Positions 47,373-56,534 of a stretch of DNA of 64,000 nt are shown piece after piece; within the stretch, counting starts at the first letter, position 1; every line of letters begins with the position of its first letter. The stretch covers positions 33,026,548 to 33,090,547 of the forward strand of contig CM076196.1 in NCBI GenBank assembly GCA_038277395.1. The letters run 5' to 3'. This stretch comes from Dryocosmus kuriphilus. Its lineage: Eukaryota; Arthropoda; Insecta; Hymenoptera; Cynipidae. The translations under genes were made by a program, and so were the position numbers. The notes under the pieces were generated by a model, which saw only the letters and a program-made list of their open reading frames with translations, had not been told where the DNA came from and did not search any database.

Positions 47373-47735
47373 CACAACTCGAGTATCGAAAATTCGATTT
47401 TCGACCTCTGCAGAGCATGGCGAATTTGGCCGATTACGCGTTGCTTCCTCAAGAGTGAGGAAACAATCTTCGGGTTATATTACTCAACCCAAATGAGTGA
47501 GGAAAAAATCATCGGTTGTTTTCGTGTCAAATCGTAGTATATCGATGTACGATTCTCGCGCGCTCTCTTGTTCGTAGCTACGTTCACACCAATTTACACA
47601 TTCAAAATGGCGTCTACGTCAAAACACAGAGACGAAATGTTCGGTGAAGAGGAGGACTATCTTATTTTCTTATCGCTCATGCTCTTCATACGTCAAACAT
47701 CGAATTTTCGATACACTCGTTGTGAAAAGTAGTAT
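47373..47735. mobile_element. Deletion-derived inverted-repeat element with a short start of a coding region
   Basis: Ends are TTTCACAACTCGAGTATCG and, reversed, TTTCACAACGAGTGTATCG, both leading to GAAAATTCGAT. An ATG at about 47609 opens a ~42-codon frame (MASTSKHRDEMFGEEEDY) running into the right terminus, probably the first exon of a lost transposase. No clear target duplication. Confidence 0.7.
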
Positions 47736-47739
47736 GCAC

Positions 47740-47884
47740 AATTCTCAACTTTTTGTGCAATGGACTATTAGTTTACCTTTGAAATCCCAATTATCTTTTA
47801 TAAATGATTCAGTTTTACCGGACAATGATTCAGAATTGTAGCTAAATATGTTGCTAAATTGTAAGTAGGTGATCCAATAGAAGA
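47740..47884. other. Short AT-rich spacer
   Basis: Nothing recognised. Confidence 0.4.
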
Positions 47885-47940
47885 AACAATAAAAACCATT
47901 TTCGACACTTCCACACTATGATATGAATATATTATTATTG

Positions 47941-47974
47941 ACGTTTCGTCATTTAATGAAATGACCTCTTCAGA
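47941..47974 (-). ncRNA. Hammerhead ribozyme motif, PLE-9 left
   Basis: The minus strand has CTGAAGA, stem II GTCATTTCATTAAATGAC, GAAA and CGTC. Stem I: AUU before the core pairs with AAU after it. Confidence 0.9.
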
Positions 47975-48325
47975 ATACAGATGTTTTCGATCTAATGGAA
48001 GTATGTAATGTATAATATGATAGTAGATTAAAAAATATATAAATATAAGAAAATTGACTTACTAAAAGTGTTGCGTAATTTTCAATCCATTTTTTACAAT
48101 TTGATTTTATACGGAAGAAGATGAAAAAAGATGTTGCGACGATTGGAGTAAAATTTGTACAGTTTGTCCATAGAATCAAAATAATTAAAATTTGTAATTG
48201 GTCCAAAAAAAATTTTTATAATCCCATAATTATATCTGTACAAATAGTGATAAAAGCCATATGATAACAAGGATAAAAGTGAAAATTTATAGATTAAGCA
48301 AAGTGGAATAGAAATTGTTTTAGGT

Positions 48326-48781
48326 ACTCAAACCACCTTATCATGGCAATGTGCTCAGAGAACTCACTTCCAACTTTCACATTTTAATGTTTTATTATTA
48401 TTCACAATGCTTATTTAAACTAATTCAAATTGGCCATTATGGGCCTCTTGATTTTATTACCATCCATTTTTTCTCTTACAAGATACATTTGAGTAATGAC
48501 ATTTTTGGAATTTTTTATCTTTTTTACCCTTTTACTCTCAAACAAAAAATTACAAAATCTGTTCCAAACCTTCTCTGACAACATGACTCCAAAAAATTTA
48601 AACTCCACGTATTTTTGATTTTAACTTATTTACTGTCTGATGAGGTCTCTCAGCTGAGTGACGAAACGTTACTTCAAACATTAAATTTTTTGTCTGGATG
48701 TGTTGATATCTTCTTTCTACTATTTCTATCCCCGGACGTTAAATCGATAATGAGGACTCAAAATCTCTCCTCGATCATATT
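48326..48781 (+). mobile_element. PLE-10, short 3' end inserted in PLE-9
   Basis: 456 bp of PLE-4-like 3' UTR with hammerhead and the tail GTCTGGATGTGTTGATATCT. Flanked by the 12-bp duplication ATTGTTTTAGGT (48314-48325 and 48782-48793). The uninterrupted sequence is preserved in the inverted arm of PLE-9 at ~50105-50135, confirming the empty site. Severe 5' truncation. Confidence 0.92.
48637..48670 (+). ncRNA. Hammerhead ribozyme motif of PLE-10
   Basis: CTGATGA, stem II around CTCAGCTGAG, GAAA and CGTT. Identical core to PLE-4 left. Confidence 0.9.
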
Positions 48782-49169
48782 ATTGTTTTAGGTTATTGTA
48801 AGAAAACACATATAGTTTGATTTAGGAAATTGTAAGAGAACATAAATAGAGAGGCTTACCTTACAGAAAAAATGAAAAAAGAGAAGTCAGTGTTATTAAA
48901 TCCATGGTGGATTTATATCAATTGTTATAAAATAAAAGTAAAAGGATGGAATCCTGGATGGAACGAGGCATCGTATACCTCGCCATTGTGGAAAACTGCA
49001 AACACTGGTGTGATAAACATGGGTTGGCCATGGACAACAAGAAGGAAGTGAGAAAGGGAAAGAAGGTTATAGAAGGAGAACAAGATATGATAGAAAAGGA
49101 AAGAGAAAAAGAGTGGAAGTGGGAAATTAAAAATTATAATTCTGCTAATATAAGAAACATCAGAGATTA

Positions 49170-49812
49170 TATTAAAATATGTTATTCAAGAACATATAAT
49201 AAACTGGATTGTAAAAATTTAGGTCTGTTATTTTATTTAATGCTTTTTCCCCTTCTTTCTTAATGTAAACCATTTCCATAAAAATTCTCTTATAATAATT
49301 CTGCTCCTTATGTAAAATAGTAATGTCATCCCAATTTATAGCTGTAGAGTCACTATTATGTAAAGAATGAATATGCTTTGCAATTTCTCTATGGTTTTTT
49401 TTCACAATGATTTATGCTATTATGATGTTCGTCTCTTCCAGTTTTTAAGGATCTTTTTGTTTGACCTATGTAAGATTGTCCACAAGAACAACTAAGTTTA
49501 TATACCACATTACAATTTTCTAATTTTTCCAAAGGATCTTTATATAATTTTATAAAATAATTAAATTTTGAATCAATACTGAATATTGTGGAAATATTAT
49601 AGCGTGAAAATAGTCTACGAATTGGATATGAAATTTGAGGATAAAAGTTAAATGATACAAATGTTTTTTTAGATTCAATAATAGGAGGATTATTAGTTAT
49701 AGAATTTGTGGTATTAATATTATTATTATTTAATTGAAATAGTCTAGAATTAATATGTCTGTTACTAAATTGTTCAGGATAATTGTTGTACCATAAGATT
49801 TTTTAAATAAAA
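49170..49812 (-). pseudogene. PLE-9 linker and GIY-YIG endonuclease
   Basis: The minus strand has SNFYPQIS-like linker text (SFNFYPQISYPIRRLFS), VYKLSCSCGQSYIGQTKRSL (49453-49478 encodes the IGQTK region) and HHNSINHC. A slip in an A-run at ~49395 breaks the frame; the other frame has NHREIAKHIHSLHNSDSTAI, WDDITILHKEQNYYKR and the C-terminus at 49172. RT palm absent. Same family as PLE-2 and PLE-4. Confidence 0.88.
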
Positions 49813-50459
49813 TTAATCTTGTTCTCCTTCTATAACCTTCTTTCCCTTTCTCACTTCCTTCTTGTTGTCCATGGCCAACCCATGTTTATCACATCAGTGT
49901 TTGCAGTTTTCCATAATGGCGAGGTATACGATGCCTCGTTCCATCAAGGATTCAATCCTTTTACTTTTATTTTATAACAATTGATATAAATCCATCATGG
50001 ATTTAATAACACTGACTTCTCTTTTTTAATTTTTTCTGTAAGGTAAGCCTCTCTATTTATGTTCTCTTACAATTTCCTAAATCAAACTATATGTGTTTTC
50101 TTACAATAACCTAAAACAATTTCTACTCCACTTTGCTTAATCTATAAATTTACACTTTTATCCTTCTTATCACATGGCTTTTATCACTATTTATACAGAT
50201 ACAATAATGGGATTATAAAAAATTTTTTTGGACCAATTACAAATTTTAATTATTTTGATTCTATTGACAAACTGTACCAATTTTACTCCAATCGTCGCAA
50301 CATCTTTTTTCATCTTCTTCCGTATAAAATCAAATTGTAAAAAATGGATTGAAAACTACGCAACACTTTTAGTATGTCAATTTTCTTATATTTATATATT
50401 TTTAATCTACTATCATATTATACATTACATACTTCCATTAGATCGATAACATCTGTATT

Positions 50460-50493
50460 CTGAAGAGGTCATTTCATTAAATGACGAAACGTC
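50460..50493 (+). ncRNA. Hammerhead ribozyme motif, PLE-9 right
   Basis: Mirror copy of 47941-47974, with an identical core. Confidence 0.9.
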
Positions 50494-50599
50494 AATAATA
50501 ACATATTCATATCATAGTCTGGAAGTGTCGAAAATGGTTTTTATTTACATTAATTCCCAGACGATAAATAACACAGCCCCACAAAAAAAAAAAAATTTT

Positions 50600-51020
50600 C
50601 TGTGCACGTGACAAGACCACCATATCTATATGTTTTTGGGGTCGCTGAGTCCGAATCCGGGGTCCGTTTTTCTCCATCAGGTCAGGGTCAAGGTCATTTC
50701 AAGGTCAAATCAAGATTATTCCACGAATGTGGACTAAGGTGCCGTTTTTGTATGTTTTTGAGGTCCCTGAATCCGAATTCGAGATCTGTTTGCCTCTATC
50801 AGGTCAGGGTCAAGGTCATTTCAAGGTTAAATCGAGGAAAAAGCCTGTGAACACACACAATTACTACATCTATATGTTTTTGGGGTCGCTGAGTCCGAAT
50901 CCGGGGTCCGTTTTTCTCCATCAGGTAAGGGTCAAGGTCATTTTCAAGGATAAATCGAGGAAAACCCCTGTGAACAGATACAACTACCACATGTATACGT
51001 TTTTAGGGTCGCTGAGTAAA
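50600..51020 (+). repeat. ~123-bp tandem units, left arm, with AGGTCA hexamer clusters
   Basis: Each unit holds AGGTCAGGGTCAAGGTCA followed five bases later by AGGTCA, e.g. 50679-50707. Near 50805 and 50925 the cluster recurs with changes. Confidence 0.88.
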
Positions 51021-51144
51021 CAGAGACAGACATTATAACTATATGTATCATCGACTTAGAAAATATCGAGAACCTTCATTTATCTATTGTTTTGTATGGT
51101 ATCTTACTCTTTTCTTTTTAAATGATCGTACAAGTGACTCTTTT

Positions 51145-52893
51145 TTACGCTTGACTCCTTTTTTTATTACTTTCTCTCTTCAATGACCAGCAGTAATCAA
51201 CCATCATGTTCACATCCCACCGTCCTTGATATCTTTTTTCCATTTTCTTGATATCTTGGTGGAACTTCTCTCCCTGCTCCTCACTGAAATCCCCTAGATT
51301 CTGTGGAAAGTAATCTATACGTGAATGCAAATAATGCAATTTTGAATTCATCAAACATCCTAGTTCCTTATAGTTTTCCAACATTCGATCCACTATTTTC
51401 TTGTACTCTACGCTTTTATTATTCCCAAGAAAATTTCGTACAACTTCTTTAAAACTGACCCATGCTGCTCTTTCTTTGTCAGTCATTACAAGAACGAACT
51501 CATTATCTTTTAACAATTCACGTATTTGTGGTCCATCAAAGATACTTTCATTAATTTTTGCATCACTGAGTTTAGGGAATTTCTTCTTCAAATATTTAAA
51601 GCACTCTCCTTCTTTATTTAAGGCTTTTACATATTGCTTCATCAAGCCGAGTTTGATGTGGAGGGGTGGAAGCAATACCTTACTGCGATCAACCAGTGTT
51701 TCGCGTACAATATTAGCAGAACTAGCCTCGAAAGAGGTTCTGTTCGGCCATATCTTCGTTATATAGTGCTTCTTGCGATCTCTGCTGTCCCATAAACACA
51801 AAAAACAAGGATATTTCGTATTTTCAGATTGTTGTCCTAACAGTATAGTTAAAATCTTAAGATCTCCGCAAATAAGCCAGTTATGCTCAGAATATTTTAT
51901 TGTCTCTAAAATGAATTTCATCGTGCTATATTCTTCTTTTAGTACGAGTACGGTTGAATGAGCTATGGGAATTGAAGCAAAAACATTAGTGTTATGAAGT
52001 AATACTGCCTTCAGACTTGTAGTGGAGGAGTCTATAAATAGTCTCCATTCATTGTCCTTATAGATTCCTATCTGGAACTCATTCATTAACCCTTCCACAT
52101 TATTGCAATACACTAATGAAGGTTCCCCTATCATCGTAAAATATTTTCTAAAGTTTTCCTCCCGATTTCTGTAATATGATATTCTTGTGCCTTTTGAGAG
52201 CCAGTTGTTGCCTTTCATGTATGAAGCTAGATATTCCGCTTTATCTTTAGGTAAATCCAGGTCCCTTACAAGATCATTCAATTCTTTTTGGTCTATGATT
52301 TTTGGAGTTTTGTCTTGACCATTAGTAGCATAGTATTCACTACTTGTACTCATATTTCCATCATCTGAAGTATATTCATCTCTATCTTTATATTCATCTT
52401 CTTCAGCGTCACTAATATCGCATGCATCATTGGTTGACATACTTTCCATCGAATCTATTGAACTGTCGCTTTCATCGTCAATATCAATATTTTCCTCTAC
52501 TGGTCTTACTAACGTTGAAACTTCAGGATATTTGATACTCTGAATATTTTTTTTATTAATTCCTGTCACTTTTGTCAAGCATATATAACAGTCTGATGGC
52601 TCTTCCCAATATGCAGGTTTTACAAACTTTAATTTTTCAGGTTTTTTTTCGGAATCATATCTGGTCATCATCATGTAACAAGCACTACATATCTTGTGTG
52701 GTATCCATTTTTTATCTTGGTTATAAATATCCAATCCAAAACAGTTTTTGTAAATATTTTTAATTTTATCGGATATTTGTCTTCGGTCAGCTGATAGGTG
52801 ATACTTAGCACATACGTAACAAAATGCATCAACATTTTTGTTACAGTAGTGTTCAGATGAAGAACTTGCTACATTTGTTTTTAATGAAGACAC
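51145..52893 (-). CDS. Uncharacterised 582-codon protein, putative transposase
   Basis: The only long intact frame. The N-terminal part has paired cysteines C25-x2-C28 and C69-x2-C72, spaced like a ZAD-type zinc finger, then C102-x2-C105. Residues 132-190 are acidic and Ser-rich. The conserved-looking core has FIDSSTTSLKAVLLHN (288 on), NWLICGDLKI (D344), PCFLCLWDSR (362-371), LLPPLHIKLGLMK (407-419), GPQIRELL, LHYLHSRIDYFPQNLG and FSEEQGEKFHQDI...MEKRYQGRW (536-559). From memory this tail recurs in many unnamed arthropod and cnidarian proteins; I know no family name. D288, D344 and E538/E539 could form an RNase-H-like triad, which is speculation. The first codon is GTG; an ATG at 52950-52952 is one base out of frame across a T7 run (52937-52943) and may be the real start with an indel, adding about 20 residues. 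Confidence 0.8.
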   Translation of the reverse strand: MSSLKTNVASSSSEHYCNKNVDAFCYVCAKYHLSADRRQISDKIKNIYKNCFGLDIYNQDKKWIPHKICSACYMMMTRYDSEKKPEKLKFVKPAYWEEPSDCYICLTKVTGINKKNIQSIKYPEVSTLVRPVEENIDIDDESDSSIDSMESMSTNDACDISDAEEDEYKDRDEYTSDDGNMSTSSEYYATNGQDKTPKIIDQKELNDLVRDLDLPKDKAEYLASYMKGNNWLSKGTRISYYRNREENFRKYFTMIGEPSLVYCNNVEGLMNEFQIGIYKDNEWRLFIDSSTTSLKAVLLHNTNVFASIPIAHSTVLVLKEEYSTMKFILETIKYSEHNWLICGDLKILTILLGQQSENTKYPCFLCLWDSRDRKKHYITKIWPNRTSFEASSANIVRETLVDRSKVLLPPLHIKLGLMKQYVKALNKEGECFKYLKKKFPKLSDAKINESIFDGPQIRELLKDNEFVLVMTDKERAAWVSFKEVVRNFLGNNKSVEYKKIVDRMLENYKELGCLMNSKLHYLHSRIDYFPQNLGDFSEEQGEKFHQDIKKMEKRYQGRWDVNMMVDYCWSLKRESNKKRSQA

Positions 52894-52953
52894 TGAAGTC
52901 TGTTTATTTGAAGTATTTGAAGTTGTGTTATGTTTGTTTTTTTAGGTCCCATA

Positions 52954-53399
52954 GTAGATTTAAGTACCCACGCGTTAGGGATCCTGGTCCGATCGCAGGT
53001 GAGTCCACCGTCCTGAGGGTGATAACTCTCATACCTCCTCAGGTGTAAGTATGAGAGCTTTCTGACTTTGACGAGGACAATGTCAACTCGTCGTCAGACA
53101 CACTACGTGTCCCAGTATCCCTCGCGGTAGCAGGATTTGAAGAATTCAAGTATCACCACGCAGATGTAGTGTTAGTTTAGAAACTGTAATTGGGCTCACC
53201 AATGTTGCTATATTACATCCTTCAGCGCAGAGATATTCGGTCAGTCAGAATATAAAATTGATATTCTATAAAACTGAGGATAAATTAAACGTCTGTCCTC
53301 CGTATCACGTTAAAACAGAAGTCTTGAAGCATAGAAAAGAAAACCAAATTATCCAATTTTATTTTACATCTGTATCATACGACGTATTCAATGTTATTG
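52954..53399. other. Region upstream of the 582-codon frame
   Basis: No frame. Moderately GC-rich at 52960-53160. As the 5' flank of the gene inside the transposon it is where a promoter would lie; no specific element is identifiable. Confidence 0.45.
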
Positions 53400-53917
53400 G
53401 CTTTCAAGTTTTTTCCTCGATTCGTCCTTGAGATGACCTTGATCCAGACCTGATGAAGACCAGCAGACTTCGGATTCGCGCCCAGGGACATCAAAAACAT
53501 ACAAAACGGCATTTTGGCCCACGTTCGTGAAATAATCGTCATTGGACCGTGAAATGACCTTTACCTGATGGAAAAAAACGGACCCCGGATTCGGACTCAG
53601 CGACCCCAAAAACGTATAGATGTAGTAATTGTGTCTGTTCACAGGTATTTTCTTCGATTTAACCTTGAAATGACCTTGACCCTGACCTGATGGAGACAAA
53701 CAGACCTCAAATTCGGACTCAGGGACCCCAGAAACATACAAAAACGGCATCTTGGCCCACATTCATGGAATAATATTGATTTGACCTTGAAACGACCTTG
53801 ACACTGACCTGATGGAGAAAAACGGACCCCGGATTTGGACTCAGCGACCCCAAAAACATATAGATGTGGTGGTCTGGTCACGTGCACAGAAAATTTCTTT
53901 TTTTTGTGGGGATGTGT
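53400..53917 (-). repeat. ~123-bp tandem units, right arm
   Basis: Complement of the left arm. Hexamer clusters TGACCTTGACCCTGACCT at ~53671 and variants near 53430, 53555 and 53785. Short frames here are repeats. Confidence 0.88.
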
Positions 53918-53929
53918 AATTAAGAAGGA

Positions 53930-54520
53930 AAATTCGATCTCTCCTTAATATTATTAGAAGAAACAATAATTCTCCAATTTAACTCTGGTTTGTGGATCTT
54001 GGGGAGAGCATAAGTTTAGTATCGGACTATCATGTGTTTTTAAACGATATGCTACTTTACCATAGGTTTTTTTTCCCCATCTTGTTATAATTTCATTGCA
54101 TTTATCTTTCGTTGATGGAGCTAAACTTGCTTTTACATTTTTATATGAAAAGTCGTTTTTAAAGATATTTTCAATAGTTTTATTATAATCTTCTTTATTA
54201 GCAGTTACCATAATGTTACCTTTATCAGCGTTTAACAAAATTAACTCTTTATGATCTTTCTGCGACTTTTTTACAGCTTCCTGAACATTGTTATTGTTTT
54301 TAAATTTGTGAATTGTTTGATGATTGGAATTTAAATTAATTACTGATTTTCTGATATTTGACATTTTATCTTCCTCTTCAATGCCTTGTACAACTTCTTT
54401 GATATTTGCAATGATATTATTAACTGGAATTTTATCAGATCTGTATGATATGACAAATTTTGTACCTAAAGCTAAGGTTTCAGCAACATCATCTGTAATT
54501 GTTACATTTGAAATGTTTTA
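53930..54520 (-). pseudogene. PLE-11 N-terminal region and RT start
   Basis: The minus strand reads ETLALGTKFVISYRS, the typical region before the RT, then LLNADKGNIMVTANKEDYNK (54240-54180) with the ADKGN box. It shifts frame at ~54015 into YALPKIHKPELNWRIIVSSN. No palm motifs A-C. It stops at ~53930, close to the transposon end at 53917. This is the only N-terminal PLE region preserved in the window. Confidence 0.85.
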
Positions 54521-54634
54521 AATTAGTTTTTATAGATATATGATGCTAAATGTGTTGATCAGATAGGAATATATGTATATAGATGTTGCAGTGTCGATTT
54601 ACTGATCGTATAAGAATTGTTTATTGTTGAAAAC

Positions 54635-54667
54635 AAGCTTTCGCTCTCCGAAGGAGGGCCTCTTCAG
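54635..54667 (-). ncRNA. Hammerhead ribozyme motif, PLE-12 left
   Basis: The minus strand has CTGAAGA, stem II GCCCTCCTTCGGAGAGC, GAAA and GCTTG. Stem III is the self-complementary AGCU, then U17. Stem II is capped by a CUUCGG-like loop. Confidence 0.87.
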
Positions 54668-54844
54668 GTATATAGTATATAGAATAACGACTAGAAATAA
54701 AGGTTATCGTATATAAATATACTAAGTCTTACAATAATATGGATGATGATGTTAACATAACCAAGAAGCTTACCGCATGTTTCAGAGTAGTAGTACATAC
54801 AAAGATTGAGGTCTTCCTCAATTTTTAGGTTTTTTTAAAAAAAA

Positions 54845-55811
54845 TTATACGTCAAAATAACTATCTCATAACTAATTGGTATCAAAAATCAACCAACTCT
54901 GGGAGATACATTAATTTTAATTCCAATATCGCCATTAAAGGAAAAATATCTGTGATATATAACCTTGTTGACAGGGCTATTAAGTTATCCGAACCAAAAT
55001 TTTTTGATGAAAACCTAAACATAGTCTCTAATATGCTTAAAATAAATAATTTTCCTAAAAATTTCTACCAAAAATATATTAAAAAAAGATTTGAAAAAAT
55101 TCGCAACTCTACATCTAATGAGATATATGATAACACAACTTTTGATATCAATAAGAGTACTACTTCCATATATTAAAGAAACTTCAAAATTTTACAATAA
55201 GATCTTCAAGGAATATAATATTAGGGTTGTGTATACCTATCATAAAGATTTCTCTAAATGTTTCATAAAAAATGAAGATATTACTCCATTTGACATGAAA
55301 ACACATGTGATTTATTCAATACCATGTGAATGTGGCTCTGTATATGTAGGTCAAACTAAAAGGTACAGTCAAAAGCATTTATGCCTTATGTTTGGTACGT
55401 AGGTCTAAAAATGAAAATGGCATCAACTCTATATGTTTGTATGAACCATGGCAATGCAAGTACACGTCAGAGTTCATACAAACGTATAGAGTTGACGCTA
55501 TTTTCATTTTTGGACTGCTCCCCAAAACATAAGGCATACATGCTTTTGAATGTAGATTAAAAACAGAATTAAAGAACATATTACTGATTGTAAAAAAGAC
55601 TCAAGAAGTACATCCTTAATACTACACTCACATGTTGAAGATCATAAATTTAATTTCAAAGATACAAAAATTCTGAGTTATGAACAAAATTATAAAAAAA
55701 GAAACTTCAAGGAGATGTTTCTTATCGCTAAAAATCAAAACTCTGTCAATAAAAGATCTGAAGTCGAATATTTAAACAAAATTTACCATAGTCTAATTTT
55801 ATCTACACCAT
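54845..55811 (+). pseudogene. PLE-12 linker and GIY-YIG endonuclease
   Basis: Plus strand: NSGRYINFNS, then VDRAIKLSEPKFFDENLN. A frame change near 55170 leads to HVIYSIPCECGSVYVGQTKR (GIY-YIG start, ending ~55362). The 55372-55552 element intervenes, after which the frame continues with FECRLKTELK, frameshifts, and gives RIKEHITDCKKDSRSTS, EQNYKKRNFKEMFLIAKNQN and the stop at 55811. RT palm missing. Confidence 0.87.
55372..55552. mobile_element. ~180-bp palindromic miniature element in PLE-12
   Basis: CAAAAGCATTTATGCCTTAT at the left pairs with ATAAGGCATACATGCTTTTG at the right. The next inner block, GAAAATGGCATCAACTCTAT, and its complement surround a ~20-bp loop. It lies in the GIY-YIG domain; removing it restores S-Q-K-H-F-E-C continuity. 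Confidence 0.8.
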
Positions 55812-55984
55812 GAAATTATAAATTGTATAGGTATCATTTTTACACGATATGATAATATTTCTTACATATTCTGATTATAATTCATATTGTACTAACTTAA
55901 TTTCAACAAACCTTTAATTACATAGTTCCTTTACGACAATTATGTTAGATCTTCGTTTATGTAAAATTTAAAAATAATTATACC

Positions 55985-56115
55985 TACATCGAATTTGAAT
56001 TTTACCGTTTCTACGCCACTTTAACGTTTGCATACTCGATGTAACCATATTAGTTTGAATTTTAGCTCTTCTACGCCATTTTAACATTTGTATACTCGAT
56101 GTAACCATATCGTTT
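55985..56115. repeat. ~65-bp tandem duplication in the PLE-12 UTR
   Basis: TGAATTTTACCGTTTCTACG/TGAATTTTAGCTCTTCTACG followed by ATACTCGATGTAACCATAT occurs twice, ~68 bp apart. Confidence 0.75.
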
Positions 56116-56429
56116 TTAGTCCTTTCCTGTGGACGTTGCCTGAACATCATGGCACGTAAAATGTTATTGTCCGTCTAAAATACCAAAAATCCACATGTAA
56201 AGCACAGTTAGTGGTGTAATAATGCTAACTATGGCATTTTATTTTCTTATAATTCTTTTTAAAAAAACCTAAAAATTGAGGAAGACCTTAATCTTTGTAT
56301 GTACTACTACTCTGAAACATGCGGTAAGCTTCTTGGTTATGTTAACATTATCATCCATATTATTGTAAAACTTAGTATATTTATATACGATAACCTTTAT
56401 TTCTAGTTGTTATTCTATATACTATATAC

Positions 56430-56463
56430 CTGAAGAGGCCCTCCTTCGGAGAGCGAAACCTTG
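56430..56463 (+). ncRNA. Hammerhead motif, PLE-12 right, stem III mutated
   Basis: Mirror of 54635-54667, with GAAACC instead of GAAAGC, so the AGCU palindrome becomes ACCU. Confidence 0.8.
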
Positions 56464-56534
56464 TTTTCAACAATAAACAATTCTTATACGATCAGTAAAT
56501 CGACACTGCAACATCTATATACATGTTAAACGGT

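Larger units (their letters stand above)
47885..50548 (-). mobile_element. PLE-9 with inverted terminal copies
   Basis: The main copy is on the minus strand: endonuclease at 49812-49170, 3' UTR 49169-47885 (interrupted at 48326-48781), hammerhead at 47941. An inverted copy of the UTR and hammerhead (49820-50548, plus strand) is joined at the 5' side. Arms match over more than 700 bp, for example AGGTTATTGTAAG... and CCATGGCCAACCCATG on both sides. Ends read AATAAAAACCATTTTCGACA. Confidence 0.88.
50570..53917 (-). mobile_element. Transposon-like unit: long ORF between inverted tandem-repeat arms
   Basis: Inverted termini start ACACA(G/T)CCCCACAAAAAA and continue with TTTTCTGTGCACGTGAC on both sides. 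Arms are 50570-51020 and 53400-53917. Each arm is made of ~123-bp units beginning TGTTTTTGGGGTCGCTGAG (50631, 50752, 50876, 50999 on the left). AAT adjoins both ends (50567-50569 and 53918-53920) with a one-base offset, so a 3-bp duplication is possible but unproven. It carries the 582-codon frame. Confidence 0.8.
54545..56530 (+). mobile_element. PLE-12 with inverted terminal repeats
   Basis: Left terminal repeat 54560-54845 on the minus strand and right copy 56262-56525 on the plus strand are inverted matches (GCGGTAAGCTTCTTGGTTATG and complement). Each has a hammerhead. The endonuclease frame lies between on the plus strand. A palindromic miniature element interrupts it. Confidence 0.87.

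Noticed and set aside
48946..49263. 105-codon frame with basic/acidic repeats (KKEVRKGKK, EKEREKEWKWE)
   Set aside because: It lies in the PLE-9 3' UTR, opposite strand, and is partly mirrored at 49820-50000; the end overlaps the endonuclease antisense.
50602..51038. Frames in the ~123-bp repeat arm, mirrored at 53394-53887
   Set aside because: They repeat with the unit, overlap each other in different frames and occur in the complement of the other arm.
51401..51766. 121-codon plus-strand frame
   Set aside because: Antisense to the 582-codon frame.
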